NCBI GenBank assembly: GCA_964519595.1
Contig: CAZFJN010000062.1
Location: forward strand, 1 to 6,864
Length of the DNA stretch: 6,864 nucleotides
Origin: JANRKF01 sp964519595
Lineage (GTDB): Bacteria; Pseudomonadota; Alphaproteobacteria; Rickettsiales; SXRF01
Direction: 5' to 3'
This document shows, piece after piece, positions 1-6,123 of the stretch. Position 1 is the stretch's first letter, and every line of letters starts with the position of its first letter. Position numbers and translations under genes: made by a program. Below the pieces are notes generated by a model. It searched no databases. It worked only from the letters and a program-made list of their open reading frames with translations, and was not told the DNA's origin.

Positions 1-1216
1 CTTTCTGCACGCCTGCATAACGCAGGTCAGCGTAAGACAGTGCTTTCTGACCTTCTGGCGTTCCCGTTTTCGCCCAACCACTTTCCATGTCCATATTTGC
101 CATGTCCATGTCGGGATCGTCCTTCATCATTTGCTCCATGTTCATATCGGCCATGGAAAGTAATGCGCGCGGACGCTGGGTTGGGATTTCGCCTTTCATG
201 CCTTCGGCGGTTGCCAGCGTGCCAAGCGCAAAGCCGGCGCGGTCAATCGGTTCGGCGGCGATAGTGTATGCCTTGTTCTCCTTCGGCGTGACAATCACAT
301 CGTAGGTTTCTGCAGGTGCAAAGCGAAATTCATCCACCGCCACAGGCTCAATGCTTTGACCATCGGCCTGCACGACACTCATTTTCAGTTCAGGAATTCG
401 CACATCAAAAAATGACATAGCTGAGGCGTTGATAAAGCGCAGGCGCACTTTCTCACCTGGCTTGAAAATGCCTGTCCAGTTTTGCTCAGGTGATTTGCCG
501 TTTACGAGGAATGTATAGCCAGTAACATCGGCCAGATCGGTACGCATCATCCGCATATCGCCCCAGTCTTTTGTGTCTTTCCAAGCCTTATCGAGCCCAC
601 GTTCTTTGACATCGTTGAAGAAATCAGAGAGCGTCAACCGCGCATTGGCGTAATAATCCGAGGACATTTTGAGGTTGGCCATAATGTCGCTGGAATGCTC
701 CTCCGAAAAATCCGACAGCACAATCACATAATCACGATCAGCTGCAATTGGGTCTTTGCCTTTTGGTGAAGTGATGATCGAGCCATATAGCCCGTCCTGT
801 TCCTGACCAGCAGTGTGTGAGTGATACCAGTATGTCCCCGTCTGGCGGATTTTGAAACGATAAGTGAAGGTTGTGTTCGGCTTAATCGCTTCATAACCGT
901 TGAAGCCTGTTACGCCGTCCATTGCGCCATCCAGCAGCAAGCCGTGCCAGTGAATAGAGGTTGGCTCATCCATTTTGTTGGTAACGTGGATCACCGCCTC
1001 ATCGCCTTCGGTGAAGCGAAGTGTGGGAGCTGGTATGCCGCCATTAACGGTGATTTTCTCGATTGGTTTGCCCGTAATATTTACAGGCAACTTCTCAATG
1101 GTGAGCATGTATTCTGATGTTTTGGCGTATACTGGCGCGGTTAGAAATCCTACCATCAGCAAGCTCGTTGCCATAACGAGTGCCATAACCATAAATGTGC
1201 TGATGAAGTTTTTCAT
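1..1216 (-). CDS. copA: CopA/PcoA-type copper-resistance multicopper oxidase, 3' end outside window
   Basis: The frame is open from ATG at 1216 to the left edge, giving about 405 codons. PcoA-type proteins have about 600 residues, so the last cupredoxin domain with its T1/T2/T3 copper ligands is missing here. A Sec-type signal peptide is visible: Met-Lys start, hydrophobic core at residues 8-27, likely cleavage after VYA at 31. The first cupredoxin domain carries the copper-ligand motifs HWHG (89-92) and HSH (132-134) in the typical contexts MDGV and GTYWYHSH. The stretch DLADVTGYTFLVNG, then NWTG, KPGEKVRLRFIN, and VDEFRFAPAETYDVIV follows PcoA/CopA closely. A methionine- and aspartate-rich segment at 355-379 matches the copper-binding Met motifs of this family. 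The family oxidises Cu(I) in the periplasm. PcoA and CopA normally have a twin-arginine signal; none is seen here. No strong ribosome site precedes the ATG, and a TTG 12 codons upstream is an in-frame alternative. copB normally follows copA and would lie outside the window. Confidence 0.95.
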   Translation of the reverse strand, partial: MKNFISTFMVMALVMATSLLMVGFLTAPVYAKTSEYMLTIEKLPVNITGKPIEKITVNGGIPAPTLRFTEGDEAVIHVTNKMDEPTSIHWHGLLLDGAMDGVTGFNGYEAIKPNTTFTYRFKIRQTGTYWYHSHTAGQEQDGLYGSIITSPKGKDPIAADRDYVIVLSDFSEEHSSDIMANLKMSSDYYANARLTLSDFFNDVKERGLDKAWKDTKDWGDMRMMRTDLADVTGYTFLVNGKSPEQNWTGIFKPGEKVRLRFINASAMSFFDVRIPELKMSVVQADGQSIEPVAVDEFRFAPAETYDVIVTPKENKAYTIAAEPIDRAGFALGTLATAEGMKGEIPTQRPRALLSMADMNMEQMMKDDPDMDMANMDMESGWAKTGTPEGQKALSYADLRYAGVQK

Positions 1217-1254
1217 GAGAGAATTTTACGACCAATTGGAACGCAGCACAATCT

Positions 1255-1279
1255 TAATAATACTTACTAATAATACTTA
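1255..1279. repeat. 12-bp direct repeat between the transporter gene and copA
   Basis: TAATAATACTTA occurs at 1255-1266 and again at 1268-1279, a period of 13 bp. The second copy forms the last codons and stop region of the SbtA-like gene, and the first lies in the copA leader. On the minus strand this AT-rich block contains TATTAT twice, so it may hold a copA promoter, but no well-spaced -35/-10 pair stands out. It may equally be simple replication slippage. Confidence 0.6.
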
Positions 1280-2241
1280 ATAAGCCATTGCGCCAAAGCA
1301 AAATAGAGCGGAATTCCAATGATGATGTTAAATGGCAAGGTGATACTGATAGAGGTGGTGAGATACAGGCCGGGATTTGCGTCCGGCAAGGCCATTTTCA
1401 CCGCTGCCGGCGCGGCGATATAGGAGGCGCTTGCCGACATTGTTGCTAATATCGCCGTACCGCCATGTGATAATCCTGCCCACATTCCCACAAGCGCTCC
1501 AACCGTTCCAAACAGCAAAGGAACACATGTTCCAAACGCCAGCATGAAAGGCAATGACGCTTTAACTTCCTTCAATCTTGAAGCCGCGACTACGCCCATT
1601 TCCAGCAGAAAAAACACCAGCACCCCTTGAAACGGCGTGATAAACACGGTGGTTATTGCGTCTACGCCGGCGCGGTCGCCCAGCAATCCTACCAGCAATC
1701 CCCCCGCCAGCAATATCACGCTCTTTCCGGTAAGCGCCTCTTGCACAACATGTCCGAGATGTACCTTCTTGCCGCCAGACAGCAGCCCGGCAATCGCCAG
1801 CGCAATGACAATTCCTGGAATTTCCAACACTACAAGCAGCGCGGTTAAAAATCCTTCATAGGAGATTTTCGATTGTTCAGCAAAATTCAGCGAGGCCATA
1901 AAAGTCACCGCCGATACTGAACCAAAATGCGCCGCAATTGCCGCGGCATTAATTACATCAAGTCTGCCAAATTTCCGCGCCAGAATATAAGCCGTAACCG
2001 GAGTTGCCACGCCTAGAGCCAGCGTCGCCATTATCGGGCGCAATAATTCATCAGCATTTGCGGCCGATAAAGCAATGCCGCCTTTAAGTCCAATGGCAAA
2101 TAGCAAATACATGGAAATCGTTTCATGAACCTGCGGCGGCACACGCAAATCGCTTTTGACCACTGCCGCAAAAGCGCCAATTACAAAGCAAATAACGGCA
2201 GGGCTGGTAAGGTTGGCAATGATAAGAGTGGAATCAACCAT
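1267..2241 (-). CDS. SbtA-family (DUF897) sodium-dependent bicarbonate-type permease
   Basis: This is a 324-residue, strongly hydrophobic protein with about ten membrane segments in two halves joined by a short polar loop (about 155-168). The order of conserved blocks follows cyanobacterial SbtA: VPxxVHETISMYLLFAIGLKGG near 34-55, HFGSVSAVTF at 105-114, SKISYEG at 124-130, and a C-terminal block with ALPDANPGLYL at 284-294 and GIPLYFALAQ at 309-318. SbtA imports bicarbonate with sodium across the inner membrane. The two substrate-site segments differ from SbtA: SGS becomes SAV at 110-112, and SSSDISGPP becomes SASYIAAPA at 271-279. The substrate is therefore an inference. The long central loop of SbtA is absent and no PII-like SbtB gene is adjacent. 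The ATG at 2241 is supported by TGAGG at 2250-2246. The gene ends 50 bp before copA on the same strand, so read-through is possible. The identical leader repeat in front of the toxin gene lies 33 bp upstream of the start. Confidence 0.88.
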   Translation of the reverse strand: MVDSTLIIANLTSPAVICFVIGAFAAVVKSDLRVPPQVHETISMYLLFAIGLKGGIALSAANADELLRPIMATLALGVATPVTAYILARKFGRLDVINAAAIAAHFGSVSAVTFMASLNFAEQSKISYEGFLTALLVVLEIPGIVIALAIAGLLSGGKKVHLGHVVQEALTGKSVILLAGGLLVGLLGDRAGVDAITTVFITPFQGVLVFFLLEMGVVAASRLKEVKASLPFMLAFGTCVPLLFGTVGALVGMWAGLSHGGTAILATMSASASYIAAPAAVKMALPDANPGLYLTTSISITLPFNIIIGIPLYFALAQWLIKYY

Positions 2242-2245
2242 AAAA

Positions 2246-2250
2246 CCTCA
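2246..2250 (-). promoter_or_regulatory. Ribosome binding site of the SbtA-like gene
   Basis: TGAGG on the minus strand, four bases before the ATG at 2241. It supports this start codon. Confidence 0.7.
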
Positions 2251-2274
2251 AAATTCCTGATGAAATGCTGAAAA

Positions 2275-2318
2275 CATTACAAGAATTTGAACTGTGATCA
2301 AAGCAATTTACTTATCTT
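2275..2318. repeat. 44-bp direct repeat, copy 1 (leader of the transporter gene)
   Basis: All 44 bases are identical, in the same orientation, to 2883-2926. The copy ends 33 bp before the ATG of the SbtA-like gene, so it lies in that gene's promoter or leader. The similarity resumes after the exact block: TCGCTTGC follows at 2340-2347 here and at 2930-2937 near copy 2. Copy 1 differs by an insertion that includes the 14-bp tandem duplication at 2315-2341. Possible promoter hexamers on the minus strand (TTGCTT and TGTAAT) are 19 bp apart, too wide to be convincing. Confidence 0.95.
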
Positions 2319-2341
2319 GTGAATATCTTCTTGTGAATATC
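2315..2341. repeat. Tandem duplication of 13-14 bp
   Basis: TCTTGTGAATATC occurs at 2315-2327 and 2329-2341. It partly overlaps the end of 44-bp repeat copy 1 and accounts for most of the length difference from the corresponding sequence beside copy 2. It looks like a recent slippage event in the leader of the transporter gene. Confidence 0.8.
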
Positions 2342-2399
2342 GCTTGCAATTCAGGGGGTTTTATGGTTATAATTTAACATAAATTGGCAATAGCCACCG

Positions 2400-2427
2400 C
2401 AGCCCTCGATTGCAAAATCGAGGGCTG
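2400..2427. terminator. Perfect 12-bp stem hairpin after the toxin gene, probable terminator
   Basis: The arms CAGCCCTCGATT and AATCGAGGGCTG pair perfectly around the loop GCAA. The hairpin begins six bases after the stop codon of the minus-strand toxin gene, where an intrinsic terminator would be expected. No run of T follows on the minus strand, so termination is not assured. It may instead stabilise the 3' end of the mRNA. It would also separate the toxin transcript from the SbtA-like gene. Confidence 0.55.
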
Positions 2428-2433
2428 AGTATT

Positions 2434-2820
2434 TTAGAAGATAAGCTGCTTCAGCTTTTCCTTCACCTTCTCAAATTCATGCGATGGTAAATCCCCCATT
2501 CTGTTTTCCAGACGCTTTGCGTCTAACAGCCTGAGTTGTGATAGCACAACGCACTGATCAGTGCCTTTAAAATGCAATTGATGGTAAAAGCGATTATCCT
2601 TGATGATCGTGCTGAGCGGTATTCCCAGGAAAATACTCTTGTTGAATTTCTTGAACACCAGTATAGGACGCGAAAAGAAGCGGCCTTTGCCGTCTTGCTC
2701 GTCGCCAACATTCGCGCCCAGACTACACCACCATATGTCCCCTTCCCTGAAAGGCGCTCTGATTTGCCGTTCGTTGGTGCTTTTCTTTTGTCTATTCCAA
2801 TTGTCAAAATCTTTAATCAT
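2434..2820 (-). CDS. PemK/MazF-family toxin-like protein (probable endoribonuclease), no adjacent antitoxin
   Basis: From the ATG at 2820 the product has 128 residues. TTG codons at 2826 and 2829 are alternative starts, and no start has a clear ribosome site. Residues 25-125 fit the MazF/PemK fold: FREGDIWWCSLG (24-35) is the first strand pair, SRPILVFKKFNKSIFLGIPLS (50-70) contains the conserved Arg-Pro (51-52) and the PLST turn (68-71), and VVLSQLRLLDAKRLENRMGDL (91-111) is the conserved C-terminal motif. Arg51 and Thr71 align by eye with the catalytic Arg and Thr of MazF/Kid. Such toxins cut single-stranded RNA. Residues 1-23 are a polar extension rich in Asn, Lys and Arg that typical MazF proteins lack. 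The antitoxin gene normally sits directly upstream, but there is only a non-coding leader there (2821-2965). The gene lies between two 44-bp direct repeats and ends at a strong hairpin, like a self-contained cassette. Confidence 0.85.
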   Translation of the reverse strand: MIKDFDNWNRQKKSTNERQIRAPFREGDIWWCSLGANVGDEQDGKGRFFSRPILVFKKFNKSIFLGIPLSTIIKDNRFYHQLHFKGTDQCVVLSQLRLLDAKRLENRMGDLPSHEFEKVKEKLKQLIF

Positions 2821-2882
2821 GCACAACAATTACTGCACAAATACCCTATCTGGCAATTACTAATGCAACATTACTAATACAC

Positions 2883-2926
2883 CATTACAAGAATTTGAAC
2901 TGTGATCAAAGCAATTTACTTATCTT
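2883..2926. repeat. 44-bp direct repeat, copy 2 (leader of the toxin gene)
   Basis: This is an exact copy of 2275-2318. It ends 62 bp before the toxin ATG and, on the other side, lies about 70 bp before the plus-strand membrane-protein gene. Each copy thus sits in front of a minus-strand gene at a similar distance. That fits a duplicated promoter region or a recombination junction created when the toxin unit entered. Confidence 0.95.
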
Positions 2927-2981
2927 TACTCGCTTGCCACATAATTTTTTCTACATTAGGTTTAGTTGGCGATTATTTTGC

Positions 2982-2987
2982 AAAGGA
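2982..2987 (+). promoter_or_regulatory. Ribosome binding site that decides the GTG start at 2996
   Basis: AAAGGA lies eight bases before GTG at 2996. The longer reading frame from TTG at 2966 has no such site, so the GTG is the better start. Confidence 0.65.
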
Positions 2988-2995
2988 AATTCATA

Positions 2996-3628
2996 GTGGT
3001 TAATAATATCGTGTATAAATCTTATTTTGATAAACCGCCGCCAGTTTTTTTACGCAGCGCTGTTGGTGAGTCAATAGGCTTGATAGGCGTTGGATTGTCT
3101 TTTCTGGCTCTAAGCTATTGGGCGCGTAGCCATAGTCCAAATGAAGAAATGCCGCTCGTTTTATTATGGTGCTGGGCTGTTTTTTGCATAGGGCCTATAT
3201 TGGTTGGTGGATGGCAATTAATTTTTCCTTCGACGGTCTCGCTAATACTCGACAAGGATCATTTTTCCACTTCTATATTTGGCAGCAAAAAATGCTATAA
3301 ATGGAAAGATGTTTCTGAATTCACAGTGTTTGAACAGAATGATATAAAATGGCTCAAAAGATTATTTAAAGAGAAAAAAAGAATATCATCGATAGTTGTT
3401 TTATCTGATGGTCGGAGAACTCCTATTTTTTACGGTCCTTCTAAAGAAAAACTTGTATCGTTCAATGACTACACATATACCGCCACAAGTAAGGCCTCCA
3501 AGCGTAAGCAACCAGAATATAATTCCGTATTGCCGAATAATTATGGAATGACTGCCGAGCAATTAGTCGAGCTGATGAACCATTGGCGCAAAAGAGCGAT
3601 TGAATCGCAGCATAACGAGCAAATATAG
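2996..3628 (+). CDS. Two-helix membrane protein with probable PH-like cytosolic domain, unknown function
   Basis: The 210-residue product begins at GTG 2996; a TTG at 2966 would add ten residues. Two hydrophobic helices (about 22-41 and 53-75) form a hairpin. The remainder looks like a bacterial PH-like beta barrel: VSLILDKDHFSTSIFGSKKCYKWKDVSEFTV-type strands at 81-112 and ISSIVVLSDGRRTPI at 130-144. The protein ends in LPNNYGMTAEQLVELMNHWRKRA (179-201), a tail I recall from short membrane-bound PH-like proteins annotated as hypothetical. Family membership is judged by eye and no function is claimed. The gene is visibly richer in A and T than the helicase behind it, which may indicate foreign origin. 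The helicase follows 137 bp downstream on the same strand, with an inverted repeat between, so shared transcription is uncertain. Confidence 0.75.
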   Translation: MVNNIVYKSYFDKPPPVFLRSAVGESIGLIGVGLSFLALSYWARSHSPNEEMPLVLLWCWAVFCIGPILVGGWQLIFPSTVSLILDKDHFSTSIFGSKKCYKWKDVSEFTVFEQNDIKWLKRLFKEKKRISSIVVLSDGRRTPIFYGPSKEKLVSFNDYTYTATSKASKRKQPEYNSVLPNNYGMTAEQLVELMNHWRKRAIESQHNEQI

Positions 3629-3697
3629 AAATCCCATTCCGGTAAATCCTTGGCAACAAAACGGCTTTTATAAGCTCAATTCTGAGTGAACGACATT

Positions 3698-3739
3698 AAT
3701 TAACCACACAAAAACAACCACACAAAAAAGTGGTTAATT
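3698..3739. promoter_or_regulatory. Inverted repeat with internal direct repeat upstream of the helicase
   Basis: AATTAACCAC (3698-3707) and GTGGTTAATT (3730-3739) form a perfect 10-bp inverted repeat around a 22-base A/C-rich spacer. A 13-bp direct repeat, AACCACACAAAAA, occurs at 3702-3714 and 3716-3728. The right arm ends 26 bases before the likely helicase ATG. The arrangement suits an operator or an mRNA hairpin in the leader. It is a poor terminator because no T-run follows. Confidence 0.5.
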
Positions 3740-3765
3740 GTTTCTGGCTGCGCTATTGGTTTTTT

Positions 3766-5415
3766 ATGTCTGATGTTATTAACATTGTTGAGCGGGATAT
3801 TTGGGCGGAGTTATCGGCGCGGCTTTCTCGTCTTGATTCCGAGCGCGCGCAGATTATTGCCGAGATGGAGGCTCTGCAGCCTGGCTCTACCTTGTCTAAA
3901 CGCCAACTTCCAGCGAATCACGGCAAGCCCTGGAGCAAGGCTGAGAAAGCGGAAATAGCATCGCTGTTTTCCAATGGCGTGGACATCAGGGAGATTGCCG
4001 ATAAACAGCAGAGAACACGCGGTTCGATTCGTTCGGAGCTGATTCGCCAGGGCTTGATTGAGCTAGAGCCGCCGGCAGAAGAAGCCGAGCCGCCGAAAAC
4101 GCAGAAACGTGAGCCTGCCGCCGCTGTTGCCGCGCCGGAGGAGGATAATTGCAAAATAACCACTGAGTTTAAGCAGGCATTTGAGCTGCTGGAAAACACG
4201 CAGGCGAATGTTTTTTTAACTGGCCGTGCGGGAACTGGCAAATCAACATTTCTGCATTATTTTCGTAAGCACAGCGCCAAGCAAATTGCCGTAGTTGCGC
4301 CAACCGGAGTTGCGGCGCTCAATGTCGGCGCACAAACTATTCATTCATTTTTCCGCCTCAAGCCGGGCTTTGTTGATGTTAAAGCCTTAAAACCGGCGCG
4401 CACGCGAGTATTGCGGAATCTGGAATTGCTGATTATCGACGAAATCTCGATGGTTCGCGCCGATATGTTTGACGGCATTGATCGTATATTAAAAATCGCT
4501 CGTAAAAATAATGCGCCGTTTGGTGGTGTGCAAATCTGTGCAATTGGCGATTTGTTTCAACTGCCGCCAGTTGTTACGCGTGATGAAAAACAAATTTACA
4601 GCAACTTTTATTCCTCGCCATTTTTTTTCTGTAGCAAAGCCTATCAGGAGGCGAAATTCACCACCATCCAGTTTACCACCATCCACCGCCAGAATGACGG
4701 CGCATTCATCCAGATTTTAAACGCCATTCGCGCCGGAACATGCGATGCGATAGAACTCGAAGCGCTCAATAGCCGCTTAAATCCAAAAGCCAGCCCAGCG
4801 CCTGGCACGCTGGTGCTTACCACCACTAATGTGCTGGCGGAAGAGATAAACCAGAAAAAGCTGGAAAGTCTGGCGGGAAAAATGCGTAGCTATAAGGGTG
4901 AAATTAGCGGCGATTTTGCCATGCAGGGCGCGCGACTTCCTTCGCCGGAAATGCTGATCCTTAAAATCGGCGCGCAGGTGATGTTCGTGAAAAATGATCG
5001 GGAAAATCGCTGGGTTAATGGTACAATCGGCATCGTGCAGCAGCTCGATGATGATATTGTCACAATCAGTATCGGCGATGAAATTCATGAGGTAGAGCGT
5101 GAGACATGGACTTCTCTGGGCTATGAATTAAGCAAGGAAAGCGGCGATATTGTCGAAAAAACTCTCGGCACATACAAGCAATTTCCGCTGCTGCTGGCCT
5201 GGGCAATCACCATCCATAAAAGTCAGGGCAAAACACTTGAACGAGTGATTATTGATTTAGGCAATGGCGCATTCGCCCCCGGCCAGCTATATGTCGCCCT
5301 CTCACGCTGCAAATCACTGTCCGGAATAGCCCTAAAACAACCAGTAACCAACAAAGACATAAGCTGCAACGACGAAGTGGTAGAATTTATGAAAAATATA
5401 AAGGTAGCGGAATAA
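3766..5415 (+). CDS. Pif1-type SF1B DNA helicase with N-terminal coiled coil and Myb/HTH-like module
   Basis: The ATG at 3766 gives 549 residues. A GTG at 3730 would add an odd hydrophobic stretch and lie in the inverted repeat, so it is less likely; neither has a strong ribosome site. Helicase motifs appear in order: Walker A GRAGTGKST (153-161), motif Ia VVAPTGVAALNVG with QTIHSFF (about 176-196), Walker B LLIIDEISMV (221-230), motif III GDLFQLPPV (261-269), TTIHRQ (304-309), motif V AITIHKSQGKTL (480-491), and motif VI GQLYVALSRCKSL (506-518). These identify a Pif1/RecD2-like 5'-3' DNA helicase. In front of the motor are a charged helix likely to form a coiled coil (8-38), a module GKPWSKAEKAEIASLFSNG...IREIADKQQRTRGSIRSELIRQGL (53-97) resembling Myb/SANT or HTH domains, and an Ala/Pro/Glu-rich linker (100-127). 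The module probably binds DNA or a partner; that is inference. Pif1 proteins unwind G-quadruplexes and forked DNA in eukaryotes, but the bacterial role here is unknown. No recombination partner gene is next to it. Confidence 0.92.
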   Translation: MSDVINIVERDIWAELSARLSRLDSERAQIIAEMEALQPGSTLSKRQLPANHGKPWSKAEKAEIASLFSNGVDIREIADKQQRTRGSIRSELIRQGLIELEPPAEEAEPPKTQKREPAAAVAAPEEDNCKITTEFKQAFELLENTQANVFLTGRAGTGKSTFLHYFRKHSAKQIAVVAPTGVAALNVGAQTIHSFFRLKPGFVDVKALKPARTRVLRNLELLIIDEISMVRADMFDGIDRILKIARKNNAPFGGVQICAIGDLFQLPPVVTRDEKQIYSNFYSSPFFFCSKAYQEAKFTTIQFTTIHRQNDGAFIQILNAIRAGTCDAIELEALNSRLNPKASPAPGTLVLTTTNVLAEEINQKKLESLAGKMRSYKGEISGDFAMQGARLPSPEMLILKIGAQVMFVKNDRENRWVNGTIGIVQQLDDDIVTISIGDEIHEVERETWTSLGYELSKESGDIVEKTLGTYKQFPLLLAWAITIHKSQGKTLERVIIDLGNGAFAPGQLYVALSRCKSLSGIALKQPVTNKDISCNDEVVEFMKNIKVAE

Positions 5416-5473
5416 ATAAAATATAGAACTTAACAAAAAATTGGTCATAAAAATTTTTGGCAAAAAGCGCCAG

Positions 5474-5492
5474 CACCTCTAAACTCAAGGTG
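5474..5492. terminator. Weak hairpin between convergent genes
   Basis: CACCT (5474-5478) pairs with AGGTG (5488-5492) in the gap between the helicase stop and the convergent minus-strand gene. On the minus strand a run of five T follows about eight bases later. The stem is short, so this is only a possible terminator. Nothing better is seen in 5416-5515. Confidence 0.25.
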
Positions 5493-5515
5493 CAAATCGC
5501 TGTAGCTGATGATTT

Positions 5516-5995
5516 TTATGCCACTGCCTTGAGAGGTAATACCGATGCAGGGCGCAGGGATGGGTAGGATTTCTCAAGCATATAGGGGATGATGTCTTCG
5601 TATGAAATGCCCAGTGCCTGCATCCGCCCAACCGTGATCGGGTTATAAAAAATGAGGTGTGATTTGGAAGCTCGGAAAAACAGCCTGCGTAATTTTCCTG
5701 TGAATTTTAGCTCACTCACGACAGAGGTAAATGTCAGCGATAAATGCCGCCTGTCAATATTCGTACGCAACTCATCAAGCGTAATCACGCGGTTGGGATT
5801 CTTGAAAATGTAGCCAAACATCAAATCTGTCTGCGAGTAAAAATTCGGGCGGTGACGCTCTACAGACCGCTCTGCAAACTCATCCATTAACACCACCCTG
5901 CCTTCATGACCATTGATGCGAAACACCACCTGATCCGGCTTTACCAAAGGCACAGCGCAAAGTTGATTGATGGTGGAAGAGTGCTGTTGTGTCAT
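5516..5995 (-). CDS. Probable winged-helix protein, unknown function
   Basis: The product has 159 residues. The ATG at 5995 is preceded by CAGGAA with normal spacing. Residues 21-45 (DQVVFRINGHEGRVVLMDEF) look like beta strands. Residues 52-118 resemble the winged-helix domain of OmpR-type regulators: FYSQTDLMFGYIFKNPNRVITLDELRTNI provides the first helices, LTFTSVVSELKFTGKLRRLF the recognition helix, and FFRASKSHLIFYNPI the wing. The C-terminal 40 residues (GRMQALGISYEDIIPYMLEK, then a Pro-rich tail) may be a small helical partner-binding region. I see no receiver or sensor domain, so it is either a short DNA-binding regulator or a part of a larger complex. It faces the helicase gene convergently, and the 98-aa gene lies upstream on the same strand with a gap of about 96 bp, so a loose operon is possible. 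The fold assignment comes from pattern reading only. Confidence 0.75.
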   Translation of the reverse strand: MTQQHSSTINQLCAVPLVKPDQVVFRINGHEGRVVLMDEFAERSVERHRPNFYSQTDLMFGYIFKNPNRVITLDELRTNIDRRHLSLTFTSVVSELKFTGKLRRLFFRASKSHLIFYNPITVGRMQALGISYEDIIPYMLEKSYPSLRPASVLPLKAVA

Positions 5996-5998
5996 ATG

Positions 5999-6004
5999 TT
6001 CCTG
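5999..6004 (-). promoter_or_regulatory. Ribosome binding site of the winged-helix gene
   Basis: CAGGAA on the minus strand, just before the ATG at 5995. It supports that start. Confidence 0.6.
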
Positions 6005-6063
6005 CCCATTTATGAGAGTACAATATGAACAATAAAAACAATCCGTTCAAGGACAGATGGGCA
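6003..6063. repeat. 7-bp inverted repeat in the leader of the winged-helix gene
   Basis: TGCCCAT (6003-6009) and ATGGGCA (6057-6063) face each other across 47 bases. The left arm overlaps the ribosome site of the winged-helix gene. On the minus-strand mRNA, pairing could hide that site. With only seven pairs this may also be chance. Confidence 0.3.
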
Positions 6064-6123
6064 ATCATTTTCAAAGGCAGAGAAGGTCAGGTTAATGTGG
6101 GCCGCCACGCTCGCACGTTTTAG
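6025..6123 (+). CDS. Possible 32-aa small ORF, uncertain
   Basis: ATG at 6025 is preceded by GAGAG at about six bases and opens a 32-codon frame ending in TAG at 6121. The peptide is basic, reads MNNKNNPFKDRWAIIFKG and then REGQVNVGRHARTF. It overlaps the end of the opposite-strand 98-aa gene by about 30 bases. Part of it (IIFKGREGQVNV) resembles VVFRINGHEGRVVL near the start of the neighbouring winged-helix protein, so it may be a gene remnant. It could also be a chance frame. Confidence 0.2.
   Translation: MNNKNNPFKDRWAIIFKGREGQVNVGRHARTF

Noticed and set aside
821..1280. Plus-strand frames opposite copA
   Set aside because: They are antisense to a well-conserved copper oxidase and encode nothing recognisable.
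1627..1861. Plus-strand frames opposite the SbtA-like gene
   Set aside because: They mirror the hydrophobic codons of the transporter and show no independent coding signs.
2289..2303. FNR-like site in the 44-bp repeat (TTGAACTGTGATCAA, also at 2897-2911)
   Set aside because: The half-sites TTGA and TCAA are seven bases apart, while FNR needs six, so the symmetry is wrong. TGTGA alone is not enough for a CRP site.
2275..2926. Integron gene cassette with attC sites
   Set aside because: No paired core sites of the attC type are seen, the 44-bp repeats are direct and not folded, and no integrase is in the window.
3730..3765. Upstream GTG start for the helicase
   Set aside because: It would begin inside the inverted repeat and add a hydrophobic segment that does not fit a cytosolic helicase.
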